Under the pieces are notes generated by a model. The model was not told the DNA's origin, ran no database searches, and saw only the letters and a list, made by a program, of their open reading frames with translations. Shown here one piece after another: positions 28,886 through 36,538 of a stretch of DNA of 64,000 nucleotides (position 1 is the stretch's first letter; each line of letters starts with the position of its first letter). The stretch is from a virus, in the IMG/VR virus record IMGVR_UViG_3300033183_000212, positions 82,618 through 146,617 of that record. One strand, written 5' to 3'. The translations under genes and the position numbers were made by a program.

Positions 28886-29485
28886 ATGACAAAGATTGCA
28901 CTCTCAACAAACCAAGCCGGACAAGGTAGTATCACCCTTGCGGCTCCTAACACGAACAGTGATAACACGTTCACGTTTCCTGACGCAACCGGCACTGCAA
29001 TGTTGACAGACACCGGTGTGACTACGAGTCAGTTGCCGGCTGGTACTGTGTTGCAGGTTGTGAATAATGAACCATACACTACTACGACGTCTGGAACTTC
29101 GATTAGTGGAACTACCTATGCTGAGGTAACTGAATTATCAACAAGCATTACTAAAAAAGCGACTTCATCTAAAATCATTTGCATCTCTTCCGTTATGTAC
29201 GGCGGTAATTACGGTCCTGCATGGTATAAGGCAAAGGCCGAGAGAAACGGTACGTTTGTATATGAAACAATGTTTTATGAGCATGTTACGTACGGCTCGG
29301 GCATTGAAAATAAACCGATATTTAATTTTAGTGATGACACAACTTCTATCAGTGCTGGCACAAATTTAACTTATAGATTTTATTTTGCATCTGAAAGTGC
29401 TAGCGGTGACATACGCATTAATTGGAGTGGAAATAGTTCAAATCGCACAACATCTAGTATCATGTTAATGGAGATCGCAGCATGA
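28886..29485 (+). CDS. Short fibre tip protein, MEIAA family (member 1)
   Basis: 199 residues. The N-terminal 60 residues (ITLAAPNTNSDNTFTFPDAT followed by GTAMLTDTG) are a very common phage fibre neck. The following domain begins AGTVLQVVNNEPYTTTTSGT and ends SSIMLMEIAA. The PG/AG-x-V-LQVV start and MEIAA end are shared with the genes at 30302 and 31214. The domain is a small beta sandwich with Tyr and Trp in its loops, so it is likely receptor-binding. It starts 1 nt after the chaperone-like gene stop and overlaps the next start by 4 nt. Confidence 0.6.
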   Translation: MTKIALSTNQAGQGSITLAAPNTNSDNTFTFPDATGTAMLTDTGVTTSQLPAGTVLQVVNNEPYTTTTSGTSISGTTYAEVTELSTSITKKATSSKIICISSVMYGGNYGPAWYKAKAERNGTFVYETMFYEHVTYGSGIENKPIFNFSDDTTSISAGTNLTYRFYFASESASGDIRINWSGNSSNRTTSSIMLMEIAA

Positions 29486-29715
29486 GTAAGATAGCAGTAA
29501 CGAGTATCAAGCACGATGGATCTGCGGTAGATAACTTGACTTTGAGATCAGACGGTAACGTCGTGAACGGTGGAAACATCTACTACAACAGTAGGCACAT
29601 CACGTCGGACGTCACGATCGTCGCTGACGCTAACGGTCTGTCGGCTGGAACGATATACATAGATTCAGGCGTCACGGTCACTATCGACTCTGACGCTGAG
29701 TGGAGTATCGTATGA
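29482..29715 (+). CDS. Mini fibre protein, attachment plus tip only
   Basis: 77 residues. It has a fibre-type N-terminus (KIAVTSIKHDGSAVDNLTLR) and a C-terminus (TIYIDSGVTVTIDSDAEWSI) matching the tip of the 416-residue fibre at 26678, with nothing in between. It may be a reduced fibre, or a tip that trimerises by itself. Both ends overlap neighbours by 4 nt (ATGA), so it is translated within a coupled series. Function is not shown by the sequence. Confidence 0.5.
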   Translation: MSKIAVTSIKHDGSAVDNLTLRSDGNVVNGGNIYYNSRHITSDVTIVADANGLSAGTIYIDSGVTVTIDSDAEWSIV

Positions 29716-30302
29716 GCGTATTAAAAGTTGGAGAAGTTCAGAATCAGACAGGCACGACGATCGTGTCGTCAGATGGGTATACGCGTTTGCCTGGTCAGAT
29801 CATCGAGGTTTTAACTGGTGTATGCGATGGCAGTACCGCTACTGTTGGATCCGGAACGTACACGTTTGAAAATTCAGGGTCAGGAATGGCTCTTTCTACA
29901 ACCTATCAAGACATCACTGGTTCTAGTATGACTTATACGCCGCCAACAGGAACTAGTAGAGTAGTGTACGAATTCTCACATCAATTGTCTTGGTCACAAG
30001 ACCATGCTATCAGCCATTGGAGACTGTACATCGACGGAACAGAAGTAACTGATGCAAGACACTCTTTATCGGGTCGCTACCCTGAGCGTGTTGAGCATCA
30101 CATGTGGGTGTTCTCTATTGGTTCTGCTAATTCAGCTACAGGAGCTCAATCATCTTGGACAACAGGCAAATTAATTAAATTGCAAGCGAGAGAATACGGT
30201 ACTGGCAATGGAAATGACAAGGTTCACTACACAACATACTGGGATGGCACTTCTGGTGGTCAAATATCTAAACCAGTTTTAAGAATTACGGCGATAGCAT
30301 AA
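29712..30302 (+). CDS. Short fibre tip protein (member 2)
   Basis: 196 residues from the ATG at 29712, chosen over an upstream GTG (29700) because it has GGAG at a good distance and an ATGA overlap with the previous stop. The N-terminus VLKVGEVQNQTGTTIVSSDG followed by a PGQIIEVLTG boundary marks the fibre neck. The beta domain holds several His, Trp and Tyr (SHQLSWSQDHAISHWRLYID) and ends KPVLRITAIA, a diverged form of the MEIAA end. It is probably a receptor-binding tip with a different specificity from its neighbours. Confidence 0.55.
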   Translation: MSVLKVGEVQNQTGTTIVSSDGYTRLPGQIIEVLTGVCDGSTATVGSGTYTFENSGSGMALSTTYQDITGSSMTYTPPTGTSRVVYEFSHQLSWSQDHAISHWRLYIDGTEVTDARHSLSGRYPERVEHHMWVFSIGSANSATGAQSSWTTGKLIKLQAREYGTGNGNDKVHYTTYWDGTSGGQISKPVLRITAIA

Positions 30303-30805
30303 TGAGTACACTACAAGTCAGAAACATTCAGGGCGACGCAGCCTCAAGTAACACGATCACTGTCGTGAGTGGTCATACGCTGTATGCTCCAGGCCACGTG
30401 CTTCAGGTTGTGCAAAGCGAACAAACAATTGCTAGGTTTACCACAACATCAACGTCTTTTCAAGACAGTGGATTTTTTATAAACATTACACCATCATCAT
30501 CGACAAGTAAGGTTTTGGTGCATGCAAATGTAACTACATTTGCTTCGGGCACTTATTCTCAATTAACGATTTATAGAGACTCTACTGATTTGTCAGACTG
30601 GACTAATGAAGGTTTTGTTATTGGAGGAAATACATACTGGACCGAAAACTCTTTAAAATATCTTGATTCACCAGCTACTACGTCACAGATTACCTATAAA
30701 ATATATGCAAAATGTAATGCCGCTGGAACGATGTATGTTGGACGGAATGCATCTAGTGGTACAAACTGCCAAGTAACAATGCAAGCGATGGAGATCGCAG
30801 CATGA
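30302..30805 (+). CDS. Short fibre tip protein, MEIAA family (member 3)
   Basis: 167 residues. It starts STLQVRNIQGDAASSNTITV; the tip domain begins APGHVLQVVQSEQT, carries the motif ITPSSSTSKVLVHA, has LDSPATTSQITYKIY near its end, and ends MQAMEIAA. All of these are shared with the gene at 31214, so the two are paralogues. It is a likely trimeric receptor-binding tip. It starts on the stop of the preceding gene (TAATG). Confidence 0.6.
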   Translation: MSTLQVRNIQGDAASSNTITVVSGHTLYAPGHVLQVVQSEQTIARFTTTSTSFQDSGFFINITPSSSTSKVLVHANVTTFASGTYSQLTIYRDSTDLSDWTNEGFVIGGNTYWTENSLKYLDSPATTSQITYKIYAKCNAAGTMYVGRNASSGTNCQVTMQAMEIAA

Positions 30806-30835
30806 CTTTAAAAAACAATTTAGGAGAAAAATCAA

Positions 30836-31204
30836 ATGAAATATGATATCCCATCAGCCCTGCAGAGCTTAGCGCCAGGAGCTCAGTGGGTTCTTCGCGG
30901 TAACAAGTACGCAGGCCTAGAGTGGACGGACACCGAGCATCGCTGTCCGACAGAACAAGAGGTCACCGACAAGATCGCTGAGCTAGACGCAGCAGAACCG
31001 ATGCGATTACTTAAGGTTGAGAGAGACAAGAGACTTACCGCTGTCGACTGGGAAGTCACCAGAGCTTACTCTAAAGGTGAGACTGTATCGGCAGACTTAG
31101 CGACCTATATGCAGGCTCTGAGAGATCTGCCAGAGACAGCTGAACCCACTGTGGATGAAGCTGGTGAACTCAACATGGATTCGGTTACTTGGCCGACCCG
31201 ATAA
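30836..31204 (+). CDS. Tail fibre assembly chaperone-like protein
   Basis: 122 residues. The C-terminal half (MRLLKVERDKRLTAVDWEVT, then YMQALRDLPETAEP) is the recognisable phage tail assembly chaperone pattern, in which a short helix pair with RD, DW and ALRDLP is conserved. The N-terminal half is small and contains WVLRGNKYAGLEW. Such proteins fold or attach fibre tips. It has a strong AGGAGA site and lies between two MEIAA-family tip genes, which suits a chaperone for one or both. Confidence 0.65.
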   Translation: MKYDIPSALQSLAPGAQWVLRGNKYAGLEWTDTEHRCPTEQEVTDKIAELDAAEPMRLLKVERDKRLTAVDWEVTRAYSKGETVSADLATYMQALRDLPETAEPTVDEAGELNMDSVTWPTR

Positions 31205-31213
31205 GGAATCATT

Positions 31214-31693
31214 ATGGTATCGACTCTTAAGGTTGATAAGATCGAAGGTAGAAGCGTTGCTGATACTATCGCTATTCCTGGACACGTGATTCAGGTTGTG
31301 CAATCAACTAGTGATACTGAAGTTTTGGTTAATGTTGCAGCAACATGGACATCGTTAATGACAGCTAATATTACTCCGAGTTCTAGTACCAGTAAAGTTT
31401 TGATTATGTGCAGTGCTGCATCTTTGCAAAGGAATTCGCAAACAATTGGGTACAGGATAAGCCGCGGTGCGAGTGTGCTCCAACTACAAGCTATGTATTC
31501 CGTCGATCCAACTTATCTTGCTGGAAATTCTTTGTCATTAAATTATTTAGATTCTCCTGCAACTTCTTCACTAGTGACTTATACATGGGAGGCATATAAT
31601 CACACAGCAACAACTCCTTTGTATTGGAATTATGACAATTCCGATTTAGAAAGTACTAATGCTACTATGATTCTAATGGAGATCGCAGCGTAA
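31214..31693 (+). CDS. Short fibre tip protein, MEIAA family (member 4)
   Basis: 159 residues: STLKVDKIEGRSVADTIAIP neck, then PGHVIQVVQSTSDTEVLVNV, NITPSSSTSKVLIM, LDSPATSSLVTYTWE and the end MILMEIAA, which is the same plan as the gene at 30302. The strands keep the order of that paralogue while the loops differ, as expected for receptor-binding tips under selection. It is the last gene of the fibre block and is followed by a late promoter and the neck genes. Confidence 0.6.
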   Translation: MVSTLKVDKIEGRSVADTIAIPGHVIQVVQSTSDTEVLVNVAATWTSLMTANITPSSSTSKVLIMCSAASLQRNSQTIGYRISRGASVLQLQAMYSVDPTYLAGNSLSLNYLDSPATSSLVTYTWEAYNHTATTPLYWNYDNSDLESTNATMILMEIAA

Positions 31694-31705
31694 CATTCAA
31701 ACTAT

Positions 31706-31713
31706 TATAAATA
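31706..31713 (+). promoter_or_regulatory. T4-type late promoter TATAAATA
   Basis: An exact octamer between the last fibre tip gene and gp13, 31 nt before the gp13 start. It would drive the neck and terminase genes. The leader contains an ACCGGAGA ribosome-binding stretch. Confidence 0.75.
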
Positions 31714-31744
31714 GCCATAGAGGATTTATAAACCGGAGAACTCT

Positions 31745-32497
31745 ATGGCTGTTACAAGCAGAGCGACTCTGATTGACTATTGCAAACGTAAGCTCGGTGA
31801 TCCAGTCATTGAGATTAACGTCGATGAGGATCAAGTTGAAGATCGAATCGATGAAGCATTAGAATACTATCAAGAGTATCATTCAGACGCTACATTAAAG
31901 ACGTATCTAAAGCATCAGATCACATCGACCGATGTGAGTAATGAGTACATCACTCTTTCTTCTGATATCATTCAAGTTGCGAAGATGTTTCCTCTGACAT
32001 CTACGTTTGCAAACTCTCGCAACTTCTTTGACATTAAGTATCAGATGATGCTCAACGACATGCAGAACCTCGCGTCTTTCGTAGGTGATCTCTATTACTA
32101 CGAGCAGATGCAGCAGTACTTGTCTCTACTCGAGATGAAGCTGAACGGTATGCCGCAAGTCCAGTTTTCACGTAGACAGAATCGTCTCTATATCTTCGGT
32201 GACTTTGCAGATGAAGATATTAAGGAAGGCGACTACATCATCGCAGAAGTTTATCAGACAATCAATCCTGAAACTCACACTTCTGTCTACAACGACAAGT
32301 GGTTAAAAGAATACGCAACCGCACTAATCAAGCAGCAGTGGGGCCAGAACCTAATCAAGTTTGAAGGCATGCAGATGCCTGGAGGAGTGACGCTGAACGG
32401 CAGACAGATCTACGACGACGCTGTTAACGAGATCGAGAAGCTCAGAGAGACGATTCGTCTTGAGCATGAAATGCCACCAGACTTCTTCGTAGGTTAA
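31745..32497 (+). CDS. gp13: Neck protein gp13
   Basis: 250 residues (T4 gp13 about 309). The N-terminus TLIDYCKRKLGDPVIEINVD followed by EDQVEDRIDEALEYYQEYH is diagnostic of gp13 in T4-type phages, and the C-terminal EMPPDFFVG is also typical. gp13 and gp14 form the neck that closes the filled head and accepts the tail. It is the first gene of an ordered run gp13-gp14-gp15-gp16-gp17-gp18-gp19-gp20. It starts 31 nt after a late promoter and stops 1 nt before gp14. Confidence 0.93.
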   Translation: MAVTSRATLIDYCKRKLGDPVIEINVDEDQVEDRIDEALEYYQEYHSDATLKTYLKHQITSTDVSNEYITLSSDIIQVAKMFPLTSTFANSRNFFDIKYQMMLNDMQNLASFVGDLYYYEQMQQYLSLLEMKLNGMPQVQFSRRQNRLYIFGDFADEDIKEGDYIIAEVYQTINPETHTSVYNDKWLKEYATALIKQQWGQNLIKFEGMQMPGGVTLNGRQIYDDAVNEIEKLRETIRLEHEMPPDFFVG

Positions 32498-32498
32498 G

Positions 32499-33395
32499 AT
32501 GAGAAATCAATACTTCTCCCAGAGCGTTCGAACAGAGCAAAAGCTGTACGAAGACATCATCATAGAGTCGTTAAAGATCTATGGTCAGGATGTCTACTAT
32601 CTGCCACGTGACTTAGTTGGCGAAGACAAGATCTTTGGTGACGACGTTCCTTCACGTTTCAACTCTTCTTATAAGATTGAGATGTATGTTGAAAACACAG
32701 AAGGCTTTGACGGAGAAGGCGATCTCTTTACACGCTTTGGTGTAGAGATTCGTGACGAAGCTACGTTTGTCGTTTCACGAAGACGTTGGTCCGATGCAGT
32801 TGGCGCTTACGACAACGATATCACTGGTGACAGACCAAGAGAAGGTGACTTGATCTATCTTCCCCTCTCTAGATCCCTGTTTCAGATCAACCACGTGGAA
32901 CACGAGCAACCGTTCTACCAACTCAGCAACCTGCCGACATACAAGATGCGTTGTCAGTTGTTTGAGTACAACGATGAAGATCTCGACACTGGTGTCAAGG
33001 AGATCGACGCAATCGAGCGAGATCACGCCTACACTTATATCCTTACACTTGGCGGCACAAGCCAATACATTACAATCGGTGAGACAGTCAGTCAGAATCT
33101 CGGCGGTGGCGTCACGATGTCCGGTGAGATCTCTAAGTGGTCAGACTCGGATCAGAAGCTTCATGTCATTCACGCGGGTGCAGACGATGGATTGTACCAC
33201 GAGTTTGTATCAGGAACTAACGTCACGATTACAGGTGAGCCAGATAGACTTGCAGACTCTAGCTTCTCTGTCAGTGCTGTGACTGAGCTAAATAAGATAT
33301 CTGAGAACGAACAGAACAGCGACTTCAGCACGATCTCTACAGACTTCTTAGACTTCACTGAAGAGAATCCGTTCGGTGATCCGGAGAACAACTAA
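32499..33395 (+). CDS. gp14: Neck protein gp14
   Basis: 298 residues (T4 gp14 about 256). The N-terminal segment (TEQKLYEDIIIESLKIYGQD followed by VYYLPRDLV) and the following DDVPSRFNSSYKIEMYVEN region are the conserved gp14 core. The C-terminal 90 residues are acidic and Ser-rich, ending ENPFGDPENN. It joins gp13 in the head-tail connector. Its stop shares a base with the gp15 start (TAATG). Confidence 0.92.
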   Translation: MRNQYFSQSVRTEQKLYEDIIIESLKIYGQDVYYLPRDLVGEDKIFGDDVPSRFNSSYKIEMYVENTEGFDGEGDLFTRFGVEIRDEATFVVSRRRWSDAVGAYDNDITGDRPREGDLIYLPLSRSLFQINHVEHEQPFYQLSNLPTYKMRCQLFEYNDEDLDTGVKEIDAIERDHAYTYILTLGGTSQYITIGETVSQNLGGGVTMSGEISKWSDSDQKLHVIHAGADDGLYHEFVSGTNVTITGEPDRLADSSFSVSAVTELNKISENEQNSDFSTISTDFLDFTEENPFGDPENN

Positions 33396-34189
33396 TGTTT
33401 GGAACGTACTTTTACCATGAGAAGATTCGTAAATGTGTGGCTATCTTTGGCCGCATGTTTAACAATCTCTATGTTCTTCGTAAGAACTCGTCTGGTGCAG
33501 TTATCAGTCAAGTCAAGGTGCCGTTGTCGTATGCACCAAAGTCTAAGTATCTAGATCGAATTCGTGAGAATCCAGATTTAGATAATGATACGAAGGTTGC
33601 AGTCAAGTTACCTCGTATGTCGTTTGAGATCACTGGTTTTGCCTATGATGCAACTCGGCAGCTTGCAAAGACAAGTAACTTTAACACGATCGGATCTTCG
33701 ACTTCTATTCGTCAGAAGTTCTTTACGCCAGTTCCTTATACGATCAACTTTCAGCTCAACATCTATGCTAAGACACAGGACGATGCGTTGCAAGTCGTTG
33801 AACAGATCCTACCTTACTTTAATCCTCAATACTCGTTGACGATCAAGCCGTTTGCTACAGATTATCCTGACTTTAAAGAAGATATTCCTATTGCTATTCA
33901 GGGACTGACTTTTTCTGATGACTTCGACGGACAGCTTGAGACGCGAAGAACGATCATATATACATTAGACTTTGAAATGAAGATCAGCTTTCATGGCCCA
34001 ATATCTAACTCTGGTATTGTTCGCAGCTCTATCACTAAGCTGTTCCAGATGGATAAAGGACTCTCTGACTCTGACCTTCAACTTGAAACTATCACAACTG
34101 TTCCGGATCCATTGACAACGTATGGTATGCCAGACAGTGACTTTGGTTTTAGTACAACAATTGACCTAAGCTTTGACGATAGCGCATAA
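33395..34189 (+). CDS. gp15: Tail terminator / sheath stabiliser gp15
   Basis: 264 residues (T4 gp15 about 272). The N-terminal FYHEKIRKCVAIFGRMFNNL and the core VKLPRMSFEITGFAYDATRQ are typical of gp15, as is PVPYTINFQLNIYAKTQDDA. It caps the finished tail tube and sheath as a hexameric ring and binds the neck. It overlaps gp14 by one base and is followed 2 nt later by the small terminase gene. Nothing unusual. Confidence 0.93.
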   Translation: MFGTYFYHEKIRKCVAIFGRMFNNLYVLRKNSSGAVISQVKVPLSYAPKSKYLDRIRENPDLDNDTKVAVKLPRMSFEITGFAYDATRQLAKTSNFNTIGSSTSIRQKFFTPVPYTINFQLNIYAKTQDDALQVVEQILPYFNPQYSLTIKPFATDYPDFKEDIPIAIQGLTFSDDFDGQLETRRTIIYTLDFEMKISFHGPISNSGIVRSSITKLFQMDKGLSDSDLQLETITTVPDPLTTYGMPDSDFGFSTTIDLSFDDSA

Positions 34190-34191
34190 CG

Positions 34192-34530
34192 ATGGACTCC
34201 GACAACGTAAAGACAGATTATGATTACTCGCGTGAAACATATTACGAGTTGATCGAAAAAGGCAAACAATCATTAGACCTCATGGTAGAAGTAGCTCGTG
34301 AATCTGAGCATCCACGAGCCTTTGAAGTCCTTGCTACTATGATCAAGAACATTAGTGATGTAAACGATCGGTTGATGGATCTGAACAAGAAAAACAAAGA
34401 CATCAACAAGAAAGACGAAGACAAACCGAGACAGATTGAGAATCAACAGAACAATATATTCCTAGGATCCACAACCGACCTACAGAAACTACTACAGCAG
34501 CAACCGATCGATGTGACACCAAAAGAATAG
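34192..34530 (+). CDS. gp16: Terminase small subunit gp16
   Basis: 112 residues, shorter than T4 gp16 (about 164) as in other marine T4-like phages. The central helices YYELIEKGKQSLDLMVEVAR and RAFEVLATMIKNISDVNDRL form the oligomerising helical pair, followed by a Lys/Asp-rich linker and Gln-rich tail. It recognises DNA and regulates the ATPase and nuclease of gp17. It lies between gp15 and gp17, as in T4, with one small gene before gp17. Confidence 0.85.
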   Translation: MDSDNVKTDYDYSRETYYELIEKGKQSLDLMVEVARESEHPRAFEVLATMIKNISDVNDRLMDLNKKNKDINKKDEDKPRQIENQQNNIFLGSTTDLQKLLQQQPIDVTPKE

Positions 34531-34539
34531 GAGGTGTGT

Positions 34540-34827
34540 ATGAAAGAAGCAGAAGAAGCTTTGACCCGTGTGATGAACCTTGACACATTCTTGGTACCGT
34601 TTGAGTTCCCAGAAGATTGGTGTTTTCATGGGCCGATTCCATTTGATCTTAAGATTGAAGACGGTCTTGCGATCGCAAAGGTGATTGCTCTCACCCAAGA
34701 AGAAGCTGAAGAGAAAGTGCTCAACTACTTTGATGAGGCTGCAGAATACTGGGAAGAGACCTGGGAATTCACTCCTGAAGATGAAGAAGATGATGAAGAT
34801 GAGGATGACGACGTAGAAGATGCATAG
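34540..34827 (+). CDS. Small acidic protein between terminase subunits
   Basis: 95 residues from the ATG at 34540. A GTG at 34534 is in frame but lies within the AGGAGG ribosome-binding site, so the ATG is preferred. The N-terminal 65 residues mix helix and strand (FEFPEDWCFHGPIPFDLKIE). The last 20 residues are almost all Asp and Glu, which could mimic DNA or bind a basic partner. It overlaps the terminase start by 8 nt, so it may act on packaging. I recognise no family. Confidence 0.55.
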   Translation: MKEAEEALTRVMNLDTFLVPFEFPEDWCFHGPIPFDLKIEDGLAIAKVIALTQEEAEEKVLNYFDEAAEYWEETWEFTPEDEEDDEDEDDDVEDA

Positions 34828-35770
34828 TGAAACCTATCTCGGTAACGTCAGCGTTAAGAGAGATGGTGTAGTACAGCAGTGGACACAGGATCTAGTTCAG
34901 GAGTATGCCAAGTGCATGACAGATCCTGTCTACTTTGCCGAGCACTACATTAAAGTTATCTCACTCGACAAAGGCTTAGTACCGTTTAATCTCTACGAGT
35001 ATCAGAAGAACATGTTCGGGCAGTTCAACTCGAACAGGTTTAATATCGTGCTTGCTTGTCGACAGTCTGGTAAGTCCATCTCAGCTTGTGCGTATCTCCT
35101 CTGGTTTGCCTTATTCCACTCAGAAAAACTCATCGTAGTACTCGCTAACAAAGGTGAGACAGCTCGAGAGATGCTTGGTCGCATCACACTTATGCTTGAG
35201 AACATCCCTTTCTTCTTGCAGCCTGGATGCAGGGCCTTAAACAAGGGATCGATCGAGTTCTCAAATAACTCTCGTATTCTCGCCAGAGCCACGTCTGGCT
35301 CATCGATTCGTGGTCTGTCAGTTAACCTATTGTATCTAGACGAGTTTGCGTTTGTGGAGCGCGCCACAGAGTTCTACACGTCGACCTATCCTGTAATTGC
35401 AGCAGGTAAAGACACAAAGGTGATTGTCACATCCACAGCCAATGGAATAGGAAACACTTTTCACAAGATATGGGAAGGTGCAGTTCAAGGGGTCAATGAG
35501 TACAAGCCGTTCCGAGTCGATTGGTGGGATGTACCAGGAAGAGATGAGGAGTGGAAGAAGCAGACGATCGCCAACACGTCTCAGCTTCAGTTTGATCAAG
35601 AATTCGGTAACTGCCTAAAAAACTATTCTCAAATCACTATTTGTATAAATAACATTATATACGAGATACAAATAGGGGATTTATATGACTCAATCAACAC
35701 AAGAGGAGAGTGTGGTTTATCTGTTGAAGAGGAAATCAGACTCAGAGCCATACGTTGGTATCACGCTTAA
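34820..35770 (+). CDS. gp17: Terminase large subunit gp17, ATPase half fused to N-intein
   Basis: 316 residues. Residues 1-264 are the packaging ATPase: Walker A in CRQSGKS (81-86), Walker B LLYLDE (Asp174, Glu175) and coupling motif TSTANG near 204. At DQEFGN the sequence switches to an intein start, Cys265 followed by LKNYSQITICINN and then YEIQIGDLYDSI, which is intein block A only. The known AceL-TerL split intein has an N-part of about 25 residues of the same form. The last roughly 24 residues are run-on overlapping the endonuclease gene. The nuclease half is encoded at 36513. The product must be joined by protein trans-splicing to rebuild gp17. Confidence 0.9.
   Translation: MHSETYLGNVSVKRDGVVQQWTQDLVQEYAKCMTDPVYFAEHYIKVISLDKGLVPFNLYEYQKNMFGQFNSNRFNIVLACRQSGKSISACAYLLWFALFHSEKLIVVLANKGETAREMLGRITLMLENIPFFLQPGCRALNKGSIEFSNNSRILARATSGSSIRGLSVNLLYLDEFAFVERATEFYTSTYPVIAAGKDTKVIVTSTANGIGNTFHKIWEGAVQGVNEYKPFRVDWWDVPGRDEEWKKQTIANTSQLQFDQEFGNCLKNYSQITICINNIIYEIQIGDLYDSINTRGECGLSVEEEIRLRAIRWYHA
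35644..35651 (+). promoter_or_regulatory. Late promoter TATAAATA inside the N-intein coding stretch
   Basis: An exact octamer 33 nt before the endonuclease ATG and within the N-intein codons. With a start site about 10 nt downstream, the leader would contain the AGGGGA ribosome-binding site (35674-35679). It would give the endonuclease, and probably the C-terminal terminase half, their own late transcript. Confidence 0.7.
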
Positions 35771-36410
35771 GAGAAGATTCAAACAGAGGATGGGAGATCA
35801 TAAAAGATCTAAAAAATTTAGGGGTATCGGATTTGATTACGAGATACTTGAAGAATCTACTGATAGATCTTATATTGAAAAACAAGAAGAGTATTGGATT
35901 CAGAAACTAGATACTTATAACAATGGATTGAATGAAAGTCCTAGTGGAAAAGGTTGGGGTCATAACTCATCGAACTTTACTACATTAGGATTTGTTTTCT
36001 CAGATGAATCTCGTAAAAGAATGAGTGAATCTGCTAAGAAAAGAGCAGATAAAGAAGGATTCGAAGTAAGATCTCAAAGAAGCAAGGATAACTATAAGAA
36101 TCCTGAATATCTTGCAAAGCAGAAGAATGCTAAGAATGGTAAGAGACTTAGACCTCCTAAAATAAGTGATGAGCAAGTTGATAATATAAGAACCCATTAT
36201 AAAAAAGAATATGATTCTTTGGTTGAACATTGTAAGAAAATAAACGAAGAAAGACATAAAAAGAATCCAAGTTGGAGAAAGACAAATCCTGGCATTGAGT
36301 TTGGTAAACTCTATCAAAATCAATATAATTGTTCAGGTAAAATGTTGGAGCTTATAGTATTATGGAAAACAAGAACCAAGATTCTACCAGCACTTTATGG
36401 GAAGAACTAA
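35685..36410 (+). CDS. GIY-YIG homing endonuclease with NUMOD3-like repeats
   Basis: 241 residues. The N-terminal domain has VVYLLKR and YVGIT in place of GIY and YIG, the catalytic Arg in LKRRFKQRMGDH, and the conserved Glu in IEKQEEYWIQKL (about 68). Residues about 102-125 (GFVFSDESRKRMSESAKKR) are a NUMOD3 DNA-binding motif, and the Lys/Arg-rich C-terminus probably binds the target. It should cut intein-free gp17 alleles and so spread the element. It is AT-rich compared with the terminase exons. It has its own AGGGGA site and late promoter. It overlaps the terminase N half (86 nt) and the next ORF (49 nt). Confidence 0.88.
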   Translation: MTQSTQEESVVYLLKRKSDSEPYVGITLKRRFKQRMGDHKRSKKFRGIGFDYEILEESTDRSYIEKQEEYWIQKLDTYNNGLNESPSGKGWGHNSSNFTTLGFVFSDESRKRMSESAKKRADKEGFEVRSQRSKDNYKNPEYLAKQKNAKNGKRLRPPKISDEQVDNIRTHYKKEYDSLVEHCKKINEERHKKNPSWRKTNPGIEFGKLYQNQYNCSGKMLELIVLWKTRTKILPALYGKN

Positions 36411-36538
36411 CTGATTATCAGCAAAAATCCTATTTGAATAGAGTACATTATGCTATTGATATTGGGGAAATACCTCACGACACAAATATAGAACTAAAGG
36501 CGAAACAAATTTATGAAAATGAAAATCCTAACACCTAG
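36362..36538 (+). CDS. 58-residue ORF between endonuclease and C-intein
   Basis: ATG at 36362, stop at 36536-36538. The product is short and mostly helical (SLWEELTDYQQ-type start: LWEELTDYQQKSYLNRVHYA, then IDIGEIPHDTN), with a Lys/Glu-rich end. It overlaps the endonuclease end by 49 nt and the C-intein start by 26 nt, so most of it has its own sequence. It may help couple translation across the gap, or may be a passenger gene like the small proteins of this type seen in phage genomes. A weak Shine-Dalgarno context and small size leave doubt. Confidence 0.45.
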   Translation: MENKNQDSTSTLWEELTDYQQKSYLNRVHYAIDIGEIPHDTNIELKAKQIYENENPNT

